Of a stretch of DNA of 64,000 nt, positions 25,523-33,568 are shown one piece after another. Positions within the stretch are counted from its first letter, which is position 1. Each line of letters opens with the position of its first letter. The position numbers were made by a program, and so were the translations under genes. The DNA lies in contig NZ_CP034145.1 in the NCBI RefSeq assembly GCF_003856835.1, positions 1,798,001-1,862,000 on the forward strand, in the 5' to 3' direction. Under the pieces are notes generated by a model. It ran no database searches, was not told the origin of the DNA, and worked only from the letters and a program-made list of their open reading frames with translations. The stretch comes from Haloplanus aerogenes (GTDB lineage Archaea > Halobacteriota > Halobacteria > Halobacteriales > Haloferacaceae).

Positions 25523-26236
25523 TCACTCCGCCCGCAACGCCGCCCGGTAGTACCCCGTATCGGCCGACGAGGGATAGTCGACGGCGACGACGGACCACTC
25601 GGGCGCGGCGACGGTACGCAGTCGCTCGGGAGCGAACAGCAGGAAGTGGAGCGGGTTGCCGCGGACGCCTTCGTACTCGAACTGCAGCCGTCGTCGGGCG
25701 AGTCCCGGCCGCGGATCGGGGTGGTAGCCGACGAGGTCGGCCGTGCCGGAGTGGCCGGGATCGTAACCGTCGACGACCGCCGTCGCGTCGGCCGTCGTCA
25801 CGGCCGCGAGGGCGGTGAGCGTCTCGCTGAGTGTCGCCAGCGACCCCGCGAGGCCGAGTTGTGTCCCCCGGATCAGCGCGGATCGGAACCGGCTCTCGGG
25901 AGCCGTCTCGCGGAGGGCGAACAGGTCGCCGTGGCGGGCGTCCTCGACGCCGCGGTCACGCATCGTCTCGACGAGCAGGTCGTCGACTTCGACGGCGACC
26001 GTCTCGAACTGGCGCTGGAAGTACAGGGCGTCGCGGCCGACGCCGGCGCCGAGGTCGACCAGCGGGCCGTCGAGCCACGACTCGATCCACGGGAGCGCGT
26101 CGTCGTCGGTCGGATCGCCGAAGTAGAACGCCTCGATTGGGTGTTCGCGGGACGCGTCGTCGCCGTGGACGCGGAGCGGCGCCGTTCGCTCGCCGAGGTA
26201 GTGGTCACGGAGGGCGCAGGCGAACGGATCGGGCAC
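25523..26236 (-). CDS. Class I SAM-dependent methyltransferase
   Basis: 237 residues. Motif I, VDLGAGVGRDALYF (residues about 60-73), binds S-adenosylmethionine, and AVEVDD follows as the acidic loop after strand beta 2. The N-terminal part, including IEAFYFGDPTDDDALPWIESWL, matches a group of haloarchaeal methyltransferases of unknown substrate. GTG 26236 is the only good start; no ribosome binding site is visible, so it may be leaderless. Divergent from the SRPBCC gene. Confidence 0.78.
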   Translation of the reverse strand: MPDPFACALRDHYLGERTAPLRVHGDDASREHPIEAFYFGDPTDDDALPWIESWLDGPLVDLGAGVGRDALYFQRQFETVAVEVDDLLVETMRDRGVEDARHGDLFALRETAPESRFRSALIRGTQLGLAGSLATLSETLTALAAVTTADATAVVDGYDPGHSGTADLVGYHPDPRPGLARRRLQFEYEGVRGNPLHFLLFAPERLRTVAAPEWSVVAVDYPSSADTGYYRAALRAE

Positions 26237-26361
26237 AGGCAGATCGAACGCGGCGGCACGGGAAAATCCCTCGGCGGTGCGGAACGCTCGGGCACCGACG
26301 ATACCGTCACGCGCCCTCGTCGGCGCGGAACGCTTACCCCGATCCGGGCCAACGGTGATCC

Positions 26362-26901
26362 GTGGACCGTATCCACGTCAGCACGGTCGTCTGCCTCCCG
26401 GTCGAGGAGGTGTACGAGTTCCTCGTCGACTTTCCACGGTACGCCCGTTACTCGGAGTATCTGACCGACGTGCGTGCGGAGGGCGACGGCTCGCCGGGGA
26501 CGCGCTACCATCTGCGCTTCGCGTGGTGGAAGCTCTCCTACACCGCCCACACCGAAGTGACGGAGGCCGACCCGCCGACGCGACTCGACTGGCGGGTGGT
26601 GAAAGACCTCGACGCGCGGGGGAACTGGCGCGTCGAACCGCTCGACTCGGTGCCGCCCGGTCTGCCCGCGGACGCGGAGACGGCGTGTCGCGTCCACTTC
26701 GACGTCGTCTTCGACCCCGGCTCCGCGGGCGACGGGATGCTGGATCTCCCCCGGTTCGTCTCGCTCGACTGGGTCGTTCGGAAGGTAAAACCGATTCTGC
26801 TCGAGGAGGTCGAGCGCGTCGTCCAGCGTGTCGTCGCGGACCTCGAAGGCCGGCGGCGGGAGGTCGAGTTGGTCGTTCACGAGGAGCCGGGAGGGTCCTG
26901 A
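26362..26901 (+). CDS. SRPBCC/polyketide-cyclase-type ligand-binding protein
   Basis: 179 residues. The fold is suggested by VSTVVCLPVEEVYEFLVDFPRYARYSEYL at the start, typical of START/polyketide cyclase proteins, by the alternating beta strands that follow, and by a long C-terminal helix LLEEVERVVQRVVADLE. These proteins bind a hydrophobic ligand in a central cavity; the ligand is unknown. GTG 26362 gives the standard start. Same strand as trkA but separated by 66 bases. Confidence 0.75.
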   Translation: MDRIHVSTVVCLPVEEVYEFLVDFPRYARYSEYLTDVRAEGDGSPGTRYHLRFAWWKLSYTAHTEVTEADPPTRLDWRVVKDLDARGNWRVEPLDSVPPGLPADAETACRVHFDVVFDPGSAGDGMLDLPRFVSLDWVVRKVKPILLEEVERVVQRVVADLEGRRREVELVVHEEPGGS

Positions 26902-26967
26902 CGTGCTAAACGAAATCGTGAAACCGCGGGCGCACCCAGTGGGACGCATGACCGGGAGCGATCCGGC

Positions 26968-28305
26968 GTGCGCGTAATCATCGTCGGCGCGGGACAGGTC
27001 GGTTCGAGCATCGCGGCCGACCTCGCCGGCACGCACGACATCGTCGTGGTGGACCGGGACGGAGACCGGGTCGAGGACTTGACTTACTCGCTCGACGTGC
27101 TGACCGTTCAGGGGGACGGCACGTCGCTGTCGACGCTGGAGGAGGCGGGCGTCGACGAGGCCGACATGGTCATCGCCAGTACCGACGACGACGAGACGAA
27201 CATCGTCATCTGTTCGACCACGCGCGCCGTGAGCGACGCGTTCACGGTCGCCCGCGTGAAGAACACGGAGTACCTGCGGACGTGGGAGCGCTCCGAACGC
27301 GCGTTCGGCATCGACTTCATCGTGTGTACGAACCTGCTCGCCGCCGAGTCCATCGTCCGCGTCGTCGGCATCCCGGCCGCCCGCGACGTGGACTCCTTCG
27401 CGGGCGGGAGCGTCCAGATGGCGGAGTTCGAGATCCCGCCGGGGAGTCCGGTGACGGACCAGACGGTCGCGGAGGCCGACCGGTTCGAGGAACTCACGTT
27501 CGCCGCCATCCTCCGGGACGACGACCTCGAAATCGCGCGCGGGGACTCGGTCCTCCACGAACGCGACCGGGTGGTAGTGATCGGAGATCCCGACGCTGTC
27601 CGCGGGTTCGCGACCACCATCGCGCCGGACGAACCGCCGGGAACGGCGGAGGAAGTCGTCATCGTCGGCGGGAGCGAAATCGGCTACCACGTCGCCCGGC
27701 TACTCGGTGATCGGGGGTTCAAACCGCGGTTGATCGAGCAAGACGCCGAGCGCGCCCGCCAACTCGCCGAAGACCTCCCGAACGCCATCGTCATGGAGAG
27801 CGACGCCACCGACATCGACTTCCTGGAGCGCGAACACGTCGGCGACGCCGACTTCGTCGTCGCGGCGCTGGATTCGGACGAGAAGAACCTGCTCGTCTCG
27901 CTTCTGGCGCGGCGACTCGGCGTGGATCGGACGGTCGCCGTCATCGACACGTCCGAGTACGTCGAACTGTTCGAGGCAGTGGGCGTCGACGTGGGTGTCA
28001 ACCCGCGCGAGGTGGTCGCGGAGGAGATCACGCGGTTCACCCGCGAGGGCGGCGCGGAGAACGTCGCCATCATCGAGAGCGACCGCGCCGAAGTGCTGGA
28101 AATCGAGGTGGACACGGAGAGCATCCTCGCGAACCGCCCGATCCACGAGTCGGTGAGCGACCTCCCCACGGGCGTCGTCATCGGCGCGATCACCCGTGGC
28201 GAGTCCTTCATCACGCCCCGTGGCGACACCGTGATTCAGCCCGGCGATCACGTCGTGGTCTTCCTCGACGCGTGCATCGTCGACGACGTGACGCCGAAAC
28301 TGTAG
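26968..28305 (+). CDS. trkA: Trk potassium uptake regulatory protein TrkA
   Basis: 445 residues with two RCK repeats: VIIVGAGQVGSSIAADL at the N-terminus (Rossmann GxGxxG) and VVIVGGSEIGYHVARLL near 227, each followed by a TrkA_C ligand-binding domain. It binds NAD(H) or nucleotides in the cytoplasm and gates the TrkH channel. GTG 26968 follows a gggagc purine site; a nearby ATG at 26949 is in another frame. Next to trkH on the same strand with 55 bases between, the standard pairing. Confidence 0.92.
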   Translation: MRVIIVGAGQVGSSIAADLAGTHDIVVVDRDGDRVEDLTYSLDVLTVQGDGTSLSTLEEAGVDEADMVIASTDDDETNIVICSTTRAVSDAFTVARVKNTEYLRTWERSERAFGIDFIVCTNLLAAESIVRVVGIPAARDVDSFAGGSVQMAEFEIPPGSPVTDQTVAEADRFEELTFAAILRDDDLEIARGDSVLHERDRVVVIGDPDAVRGFATTIAPDEPPGTAEEVVIVGGSEIGYHVARLLGDRGFKPRLIEQDAERARQLAEDLPNAIVMESDATDIDFLEREHVGDADFVVAALDSDEKNLLVSLLARRLGVDRTVAVIDTSEYVELFEAVGVDVGVNPREVVAEEITRFTREGGAENVAIIESDRAEVLEIEVDTESILANRPIHESVSDLPTGVVIGAITRGESFITPRGDTVIQPGDHVVVFLDACIVDDVTPKL

Positions 28306-28360
28306 GCGGATGTCAGCACTTTAAAGCCGTCTCCGCGAGCACCGACGGACGAAGCACTCG

Positions 28361-29965
28361 ATGGCTATTCGTGTCGACTATCGGGCGAGTCTGAGTCTCG
28401 TCGGGAGCGTTCTCAAGTATCTGGCCGTGCCGTTAGCGCTGCCGCTGGTCGTCGCTCTCGCGTACGGCGAATCGGTCGCGCCGTTTCTCGTCACCATGCT
28501 GGTGACCGTCGCGGTCGGCGGTGGCCTCGAACGCCTGCGCCCCGACCCCGATATCGGCGCCCGCGAGGGCTTCCTGATGGTCGCGGCGACGTGGCTCGCC
28601 GTGTCGCTGATCGGCGCGCTTCCCTACCTGATCGAGGCGTACGGCCTGCCGGGATTCGTTCCGGCGAGCGCCCCCGAGTCGACGCTCCGTCATCCCCCGA
28701 ACGCCCTGTTCGAGAGCATGAGCGGGTTCACGACGACGGGGGCGACGGTCCTCGGTGAGATTTCGCTCGACGCTCACGGCCACGGGATCATGCTCTGGCG
28801 ACAGCTCACCCAGTGGCTCGGCGGGATGGGGATCGTCGTCCTCGCGGTGGCCATCCTGCCGGAACTCTCCGTCGGCGGGGCGCAGTTGATGGACGCGGAG
28901 GCACCCGGCCCGGGCATCGAGAAACTCACGCCTCGCATCGCAGAGACGGCCCGGGCGCTCTGGGGGGCGTATCTCGGCTTCACCGTCCTCGAAATCGTCC
29001 TGCTCTACGGCCTGCATCTGGCGGGCATGGCGCCCGCGATGGACGTGTACAACGCGGTCGCGCACGGCCTGACGACGATGCCGACCGGCGGCTTCTCGCC
29101 GGAGGCCCGGAGTATCGAGGCCTTCTCCGCCGCTGTCCAGTGGCTCATCATCCCGTTCATGATCGCCGCCGGAACCAACTTCGCCCTGTTCTGGCACGCA
29201 CTCACGGGCGACCCGAAGCGGCTTCCGGGCGACTCGGAGTTTCGCTTCTACGTCGGGGCGATGGCGGTCCTCACGGGACTGGTCGCCGCGTTCCTGTTCG
29301 TCGGGAACGGCATCGCGACGTTCGTCCCGCCGGGGGCGACGTACGACTCCGCCTACCTCTCGGGCGTTCGGGCGACGCTGATCGGGAACGTCGAACCGGC
29401 ACTCAGACACGCCGCCTTCCAGATCGTCTCGCTCGTGACGACGACGGGGTACGCCAGCATCGACTTCAACGCGTGGGGGCCCTCGGCGCAGTATCTCCTC
29501 CTCTTTGCCATGTTCGTCGGCGGATCGGCCGGGTCGACCGGTGGCGGGATCAAGGTCGTCCGGTGGTACGTGATCCTGAAGTCGATCCGGCGGGAACTGT
29601 TCACCACGGCCCATCCCGAGGCGGTGCGCCCGGTGCGACTCGGCGGCCGAACCGTCGACGAACGCGCCATCCGCGGCATCTACGCCTTCACCGTCCTCTA
29701 TCTGGTGCTGTTTTTCGTCGCGACAGGCCTGATCTTCCTCGACGCCGGACGCGTTGGCCTCTCGCTGTCGGTGCTCGAAGCCATGAGCGCCGTCGCCGCG
29801 ACGCTCGGCAACGTCGGTCCCGGCTTCGGCCTCGTCGGCCCGATGGGGAGCTATCTCGACTTCTCGCCGGAGTCGAAGGTGTTCATGGTCGCGCTGATGT
29901 GGCTCGGCCGCCTCGAAATCCTGCCCGTGCTTGTCTGCCTGACGCCGGAGTACTGGCGGCAGTAG
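28361..29965 (+). CDS. trkH: Trk potassium uptake membrane protein TrkH
   Basis: 534 residues with four M1-P-M2 pore repeats; the selectivity-filter segments SGFTTTGATVL, TTMPTGGFS, TTTGYAS and NVGPGFG are all visible, and AGSTGGGIKVVRW is the conserved cytoplasmic loop. It conducts K+ into the cell under TrkA control, central to the salt-in strategy of haloarchaea. A TATA-like ctttaaag at 28318-28325 lies about 40 bases upstream of the ATG. The C-terminus GRLEILPVLV is intact, unlike the trkH remnant found at 31749-31939. Confidence 0.92.
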   Translation: MAIRVDYRASLSLVGSVLKYLAVPLALPLVVALAYGESVAPFLVTMLVTVAVGGGLERLRPDPDIGAREGFLMVAATWLAVSLIGALPYLIEAYGLPGFVPASAPESTLRHPPNALFESMSGFTTTGATVLGEISLDAHGHGIMLWRQLTQWLGGMGIVVLAVAILPELSVGGAQLMDAEAPGPGIEKLTPRIAETARALWGAYLGFTVLEIVLLYGLHLAGMAPAMDVYNAVAHGLTTMPTGGFSPEARSIEAFSAAVQWLIIPFMIAAGTNFALFWHALTGDPKRLPGDSEFRFYVGAMAVLTGLVAAFLFVGNGIATFVPPGATYDSAYLSGVRATLIGNVEPALRHAAFQIVSLVTTTGYASIDFNAWGPSAQYLLLFAMFVGGSAGSTGGGIKVVRWYVILKSIRRELFTTAHPEAVRPVRLGGRTVDERAIRGIYAFTVLYLVLFFVATGLIFLDAGRVGLSLSVLEAMSAVAATLGNVGPGFGLVGPMGSYLDFSPESKVFMVALMWLGRLEILPVLVCLTPEYWRQ

Positions 29966-29970
29966 CAAAA

Positions 29971-30004
29971 TCAGCGCTGAAAATCGGGAGCGCGGTTTTA
30001 TATA
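29971..30004 (+). promoter_or_regulatory. Palindrome and strong TATA box after trkH
   Basis: The perfect 10-bp palindrome TCAGCGCTGA (29971-29980) is followed 15 bases later by TTTTATATA (29996-30004), one of the clearest archaeal TATA boxes in the window. It points rightward to a GTG codon at 30025, about 25 bases downstream, the expected distance to a leaderless transcription start. Confidence 0.5.
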
Positions 30005-30024
30005 CCGAATCGGTCTACCGTCGA

Positions 30025-30192
30025 GTGCGACGACCGGTCGCAACGGCGGTTCACGCCGCAGCCGGACTCTGTCCGGCCGTGTCCGGGGGAACGTCGTTCC
30101 CCGCCGCCGGCGACGAATCCGTCGTGATGGGGGCGAACACGGGTGGGGAGGATCGGACCAAGACGCTATACGACTGGGGTGTTGTACTGTGA
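30025..30192 (+). CDS. Candidate leaderless small protein (55 aa) or structured RNA
   Basis: A GTG-initiated frame of 55 codons (MRRPVATAVHAAAGLC... ending YDWGVVL) begins about 25 bases after a strong TATA box, as expected for a leaderless haloarchaeal gene. It has no hydrophobic segment or known motif and I recognise no family. The same DNA holds two perfect hairpins, GCCGGAC/GTCCGGC (30061-30077) and GGGGAACG/CGTTCCCC (30086-30102), so a non-coding RNA is an equally good reading. Confidence 0.4.
   Translation: MRRPVATAVHAAAGLCPAVSGGTSFPAAGDESVVMGANTGGEDRTKTLYDWGVVL
30061..30102 (+). other. Two adjacent perfect hairpins
   Basis: A 7-bp stem with a 3-nt TCT loop (30061-30077) is followed 8 bases later by an 8-bp stem around a single T (30086-30102). 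Both lie inside the candidate transcript started by the TATA box at 29996. They could shape a small RNA or end transcription from trkH. Confidence 0.45.
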
Positions 30193-30246
30193 GTGACACA
30201 CCCACACCCGTCGCTCCGCATTTTATTTCCTATGATATAGTTGCAA

Positions 30247-30258
30247 TATAAATGACAT
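30247..30258 (+). promoter_or_regulatory. TATA-like element before the PhoX-like remnant
   Basis: The AT-rich run caatataaatga sits about 30-40 bases before ATG 30287, within a longer AT-rich patch (30221-30262). It is in the right place to be the old promoter of the broken gene. Confidence 0.4.
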
Positions 30259-30286
30259 TTACCGAGCCATCCAGCGATTCATCCGC

Positions 30287-30655
30287 ATGGTCGATTTGAC
30301 TCGACGAAGCTTGATGGCAACGTCAACAGCTGCGGCGCTCGGCGCCAGCGTGGTCGGTTCCGGTGTGGCCAGCGCTGACGTTGACGAATCGGACACGCCG
30401 GGCGCCCCGAGCGTCAAGGGTGAGCTCAAACGGTTCTCGACGACGGCGTTCGGGGCCGAAGTGACCGGGCCGTTCGTGTTCGAGGACGGGTCGGTGCTGT
30501 ACAGCCTCCAGCACCCGGAGGGGGGCAATCCGGAGCCGTTCGGTCGGGCCGCAGTCGGCTACTTCAGCGGCTTCACCTTCGAGTTCGACGGTCACGGGCG
30601 GCGCGGCTCCCACGGACCCCGACGGCGACGGGGTCTACGAGGACCTCAACGGTAA
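30287..30655 (+). pseudogene. Head of a Tat-exported PhoX/DUF839-like protein, truncated
   Basis: The frame starts with a twin-arginine signal (TRRSLM, residues 5-10) ending in VASADV, then KGELKRFSTTAFGAEVTGPFV and LYSLQHP. From memory this resembles the start of haloarchaeal PhoX/DUF839 phosphatase-like proteins, normally several hundred residues long. Similarity stops near residue 102 (FEFDG); the remaining codons are a shadow of the dockerin region in another frame. The body of the enzyme is absent, so the gene is a remnant of a deletion. It keeps a TATA-like element upstream. The family call is less sure than the fact of truncation. Confidence 0.6.
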
Positions 30656-30803
30656 CGGGCGCCTCGACTACGAGGACATCGAGATCCTGTTCGACAACTT
30701 CGACGCCGACAGCGTCACGATGAACGAGTCGGCGTACGACTTCAACGAGAACGGACAGCTCGACTTCGACGACATCGTCGACCTCTACGAGGAGGTCAAC
30801 TGA
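30594..30803 (+). pseudogene. Dockerin-type domain, tail of a lost secreted protein
   Basis: In a frame shifted relative to the PhoX-like head, the sequence reads TDPDGDGVYEDLNGNGRLD then AYDFNENGQLDFDDIVDLYEEVN and stop. These are two calcium-binding dockerin repeats with aspartate/asparagine loops and a following helix, usually found at the C-terminus of large haloarchaeal secreted proteins. No start codon in this frame gives a sensible protein, so it is the tail of a gene whose front is gone. The junction with the PhoX-like head lies near 30590. Confidence 0.7.
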
Positions 30804-30805
30804 TC

Positions 30806-31027
30806 GTGTCGGCCGTCGCCGGCATCCGCACCGACCGTTCGCAGTCCGGGAGCGACGCGCCAGCGGCCGACAGCGACAGCAGTAGCACGGACGCCAGCGG
30901 GAGCAACGGCGGCAGTGACACCGACGCAGCGGCCGAGTCCACGTCCGGCGCCGGTCCCCTCTCGCCCGCGCTGATACTCGTCGCCATCGTTCTGCTGACG
31001 GCCATCGGTCTCCGGCGGCGGACGTAA
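30806..31027 (+). CDS. Ser/Asp-rich linker plus C-terminal membrane anchor (small ORF or gene tail)
   Basis: 73 residues: a hydrophilic stretch rich in Ser, Asp, Gly and Ala (about 8-48) followed by one hydrophobic helix (PLSPALILVAIVLLTAIGL) and a basic end RRRT. This is the usual layout of the C-terminus of haloarchaeal surface glycoproteins, but I do not see an exact PGF-CTERM signature. It starts at GTG 30806 two bases after the dockerin stop, in the frame of the PhoX-like head. It could be another fragment of the rearranged surface-protein gene rather than a free gene. Confidence 0.4.
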   Translation: MSAVAGIRTDRSQSGSDAPAADSDSSSTDASGSNGGSDTDAAAESTSGAGPLSPALILVAIVLLTAIGLRRRT

Positions 31028-31065
31028 CGCATCGCCTTCCGACCACACCCCTTCGACGACCCCAC

Positions 31066-31488
31066 ATGTCCCGATCCACCCCCACCACGGACGACTCGAC
31101 GGAATCGATCCACTGCGACTACATCCTCGGCGTTCGGATCGTCGAGCGAACGACCGCCGACGGTGACACCGTTTACCGGTTCGAGGCGCCACACCACGGC
31201 GGCCTGGAGTTCGACGACCCGGAGACGGCGGAACTGTACGCCGACGTCTACTTCGACGTGAACGGCTTCGACGAGGAGAAGGTCGGCGAAGAAGGCGTCC
31301 CACCGGCGATCATTCAGGCCGGCCGGGACACCCTCGCCGCGTACTTCCTCACGCAGTCGTACGGCGACCTCAACTGGGTCGCGTCGTACTACGGCATCAA
31401 ACCGGAGCGAGCCGAACGGCTGGTCAACCGGGTCCGCAAGCGCGCCAAGCAGATTCGTGACGGTGCCGCGGAGCGCGGGATGGTCTGA
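31066..31488 (+). CDS. Conserved-looking hypothetical protein
   Basis: 140 residues, soluble and acidic. The first half is beta-rich (YILGVRIVERT..., VYRFEAPHHGGLEFDDPETAELYADVYFDV). The second half is helical, with SYGDLNWVASYYGIKPERAERLVNRVRKRAKQI, which looks like a helix-turn-helix-type DNA- or RNA-binding segment. I do not recognise a family. ATG 31066 is the natural start; no strong ribosome binding site is seen. It is the only apparently intact gene within the disturbed 30-31.9 kb stretch. Confidence 0.6.
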   Translation: MSRSTPTTDDSTESIHCDYILGVRIVERTTADGDTVYRFEAPHHGGLEFDDPETAELYADVYFDVNGFDEEKVGEEGVPPAIIQAGRDTLAAYFLTQSYGDLNWVASYYGIKPERAERLVNRVRKRAKQIRDGAAERGMV

Positions 31489-31669
31489 TCTCACCGGCGA
31501 GAACCGAACCTGATCGCCGGTCGGGCCGAGCGGTCGACCACGCCGCCGTCCGCGAGTATCATTAGTGAGAACTCGGTCCGTAACGTTATGTCACTCCCTC
31601 CCTCCGTTGGTGATGGGCGACTCGATTCGGCACCGGTACGACGACTTGTCGTTTCGGACACGCAGAGAC

Positions 31670-31694
31670 GGCGCGGTTCCGGGGGGAACGCGCC
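31670..31694. terminator. Strong GC-rich hairpin in the spacer before the trkH remnant
   Basis: GTTCC/GGAAC with a GGGG loop is extended by GGCGC/GCGCC after a single bulged G, ten base pairs in total. It lies in the spacer 31489-31748 between convergent units. A 59-codon frame at 31588-31767 crosses it, but has poor codon usage and I do not call it a gene. Confidence 0.35.
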
Positions 31695-31748
31695 GCCGGT
31701 CGAATCGGGGCGCCTATCGCGTGTGACCCTCTCACCCCCTACCAATTG

Positions 31749-31939
31749 TCACGGATTCAGCCCGTAGAGTGCCGACCGGACGAAGAGGGGATGATCTCTA
31801 GCCGGCCGATCCACATGTTGAGGACGAACGCCGCCTCGGCGAGCGGCGGCATCGCGGGGCCGGTGATCCCCGTCGAGAGGCCGACGTTCCCCTGCGCGCT
31901 CGCCACTTCGAGGAGCGCGTCGGCGCGGTCGGTTCCGAC
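31749..31939 (-). pseudogene. 3' remnant of a second trkH gene, frameshifted
   Basis: Directly after the gatA stop, in the same frame, the minus strand reads VGTDRADALLEVASAQGNVG, LSTGITGPAMPPLAEAAFVL and NMWIGRLEIIP, the final pore repeat and C-terminus of TrkH. After EIIP the frame shifts: a run of four C residues (31787-31790) appears to have lost one, because the other frame continues as LFVRSALYGLNP and stop, a sensible TrkH end. It differs from the intact trkH at 28361 (which has NVGPGFG and MWLGRLEILP), so it comes from a paralogue. The rest of that gene is absent. Confidence 0.75.
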
Positions 31940-33208
31940 CTACGCGACGGCGCTGGCCGCGCGGATGATCGTCCGCTCGTCGAAGGCGCCGCCGATCAAC
32001 TGGAGGCCGACCGGGAGGCCGTCGGCCTCGCCGGCGGGCACGGAGATGGCGGGGAGGTTGGCGAGGTTGACCGGGACCGTGTTGGCGTCCGCGAGGTACA
32101 TCTGGAGCGGGTCGTCGAGGCTCTCGCCGAGTTCGAAGGGGAGGACGGGCATCGTCGGCGACGCCAGCACGTCCGCCTCCGCGAGCGCCTCGTCGAAGTC
32201 CTGTTTCAGCCACGCGCGGGCGTCCTGCGCCTTCGCGTAGTACTTGTCGTGATAGCCAGCGGAGAGGGCGTAGGTGCCGAGGAGGATGCGGCGTTTCACC
32301 TCGTCGCCGAAGCCCTCCTCGCGGACGGCGGCGAACGTCTCGTTCCAGTTGCCCTCGGCTTCCGTCGCCGGTCCGTAGCGTACGCCGTCGAAGCGCGCGA
32401 GGTTCGAGGACGCCTCGGACATGGCGATGACGTAGTAGGCCTGCACGGCGCGTTCGACGGAGGGGAGGCTCACTTCGTGGGTCTCGGCGCCCTGTGCTTC
32501 GAGGTCCGCGAGGGCGTCCTCGAACGTCTCGACGACGCGCTCGTCGGCACCCTCGATCAGTTCGGTCGGGACGCCGATAGTGAGACCCTCGACGTCGCCG
32601 TCGGCGGCGTCGGCGTACGTGGCGTCGGCGCCCTCCTCGCGCGTCGTGGCGTCGTTGTCGTCAGGGCCGGCGATCACTTCGAGAACCTCGGCGGCGCCCT
32701 CGACGGTCCGCGCGAACGGGCCGATCTGTTCCAGCGAGTTGGCGTAGGCGACAAGACCGTACCGGGAGACGAGGCCGTAGGTGGGCTTGATGCCCACGAC
32801 GCCACAGAAGGCGGCGGGACAGCGAACCGAGCCACCGGTGTCGCTCCCGAGGGCGAAGTCGGCTTCGCCGGCGGCGACGGCCGCGGCGCTCCCGCCGGAG
32901 GAGCCGCCGGGAACCCGGGACTCGTCGACCGGATTCTTCGTCGGGCCGAACGCCGACGTTTCCGTCGTCGTCCCCATCCCGAACTCATCCATGTTGGTCT
33001 TGCCGACGATGGTCGCGCCCGCGTCCTTCAGGCGTTCGACGACCGTCGCGTCGTACGGCGGCACGTAGTCGTCGAGCATCGCGGAGCCACAGGTGGTCCG
33101 GACGCCGTCGGTCGAGATGTTGTCCTTGACGGCGACGGTGTGGCCCGCGAGGGGGCCGTCGTCCGCGCCGTCGATGGTCTCTCTGGTGATGAACGCGTCG
33201 AGGCTCAT
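31940..33208 (-). CDS. gatA: Asp-tRNA(Asn)/Glu-tRNA(Gln) amidotransferase subunit A
   Basis: 422 residues of the amidase-signature family. The Lys-Ser-Ser triad is visible: Lys28 in AVKDN, and the Ser residues in GGSSGGSAAA (about 101-110) and DTGGS (123-127). It hydrolyses glutamine to supply ammonia for transamidation of misacylated tRNA; GatB is not in the window. The ATG overlaps the gatC stop by ATGA. Its TAG stop is followed in frame by the trkH remnant, so the last few residues (AASAVA) may be at or near a rearrangement junction. Confidence 0.9.
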   Translation of the reverse strand: MSLDAFITRETIDGADDGPLAGHTVAVKDNISTDGVRTTCGSAMLDDYVPPYDATVVERLKDAGATIVGKTNMDEFGMGTTTETSAFGPTKNPVDESRVPGGSSGGSAAAVAAGEADFALGSDTGGSVRCPAAFCGVVGIKPTYGLVSRYGLVAYANSLEQIGPFARTVEGAAEVLEVIAGPDDNDATTREEGADATYADAADGDVEGLTIGVPTELIEGADERVVETFEDALADLEAQGAETHEVSLPSVERAVQAYYVIAMSEASSNLARFDGVRYGPATEAEGNWNETFAAVREEGFGDEVKRRILLGTYALSAGYHDKYYAKAQDARAWLKQDFDEALAEADVLASPTMPVLPFELGESLDDPLQMYLADANTVPVNLANLPAISVPAGEADGLPVGLQLIGGAFDERTIIRAASAVA

Positions 33209-33483
33209 GAGACGCTGGGGCCCTTGAAGTAGCCGTCTTCGGTCTCCGGCGCGTTCTGCAGTGCCTCCTCCTGGCTCAGGCCGTCGCGAACCTCGTCTTC
33301 GCGCATGACGTTCACCAGGTCGGCCTCCGCCTCCACCTCGGGCACGTCGTCGAGTGCGTCGAAATAGGAGAGGATGTCGGCGAACTGCACGGCGAAGCGG
33401 TCCACCTCGTCCTCGTCCAGGTCGATCCGAGCGAGGTCGGCAACGTGGCGGACCTCGTCGGCGTCGACGGGCGTCTCGCTCAT
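33205..33483 (-). CDS. gatC: Asp-tRNA(Asn)/Glu-tRNA(Gln) amidotransferase subunit C
   Basis: 92 residues with the GatC pattern VRHVADLARIDLDEDEV at the start, FADILSYFDALDDVPEVE in the middle and GYFKGPSV at the end. GatC stabilises the GatA-GatB interface. Overlaps gatA by four bases. Divergent from trpB with a 117-base gap. Confidence 0.9.
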   Translation of the reverse strand: MSETPVDADEVRHVADLARIDLDEDEVDRFAVQFADILSYFDALDDVPEVEAEADLVNVMREDEVRDGLSQEEALQNAPETEDGYFKGPSVS

Positions 33484-33568
33484 GTTGATGCGGACTTCCG
33501 GGCCGGCACTAAGGGTTTCGGTCCACCAGCGTGCGTCCGTCTTTCATCCACTGACGACGGCCAGTAGC

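Noticed and set aside
31491-31745. 84-codon minus-strand ORF in the spacer before the trkH remnant
   Set aside because: Arg/Ser-rich low-complexity composition and no recognisable motif.
31588-31767. 59-codon ORF starting MSLPPSVGDGRL
   Set aside because: Poor third-position use, no promoter and overlap with a hairpin and the trkH remnant.
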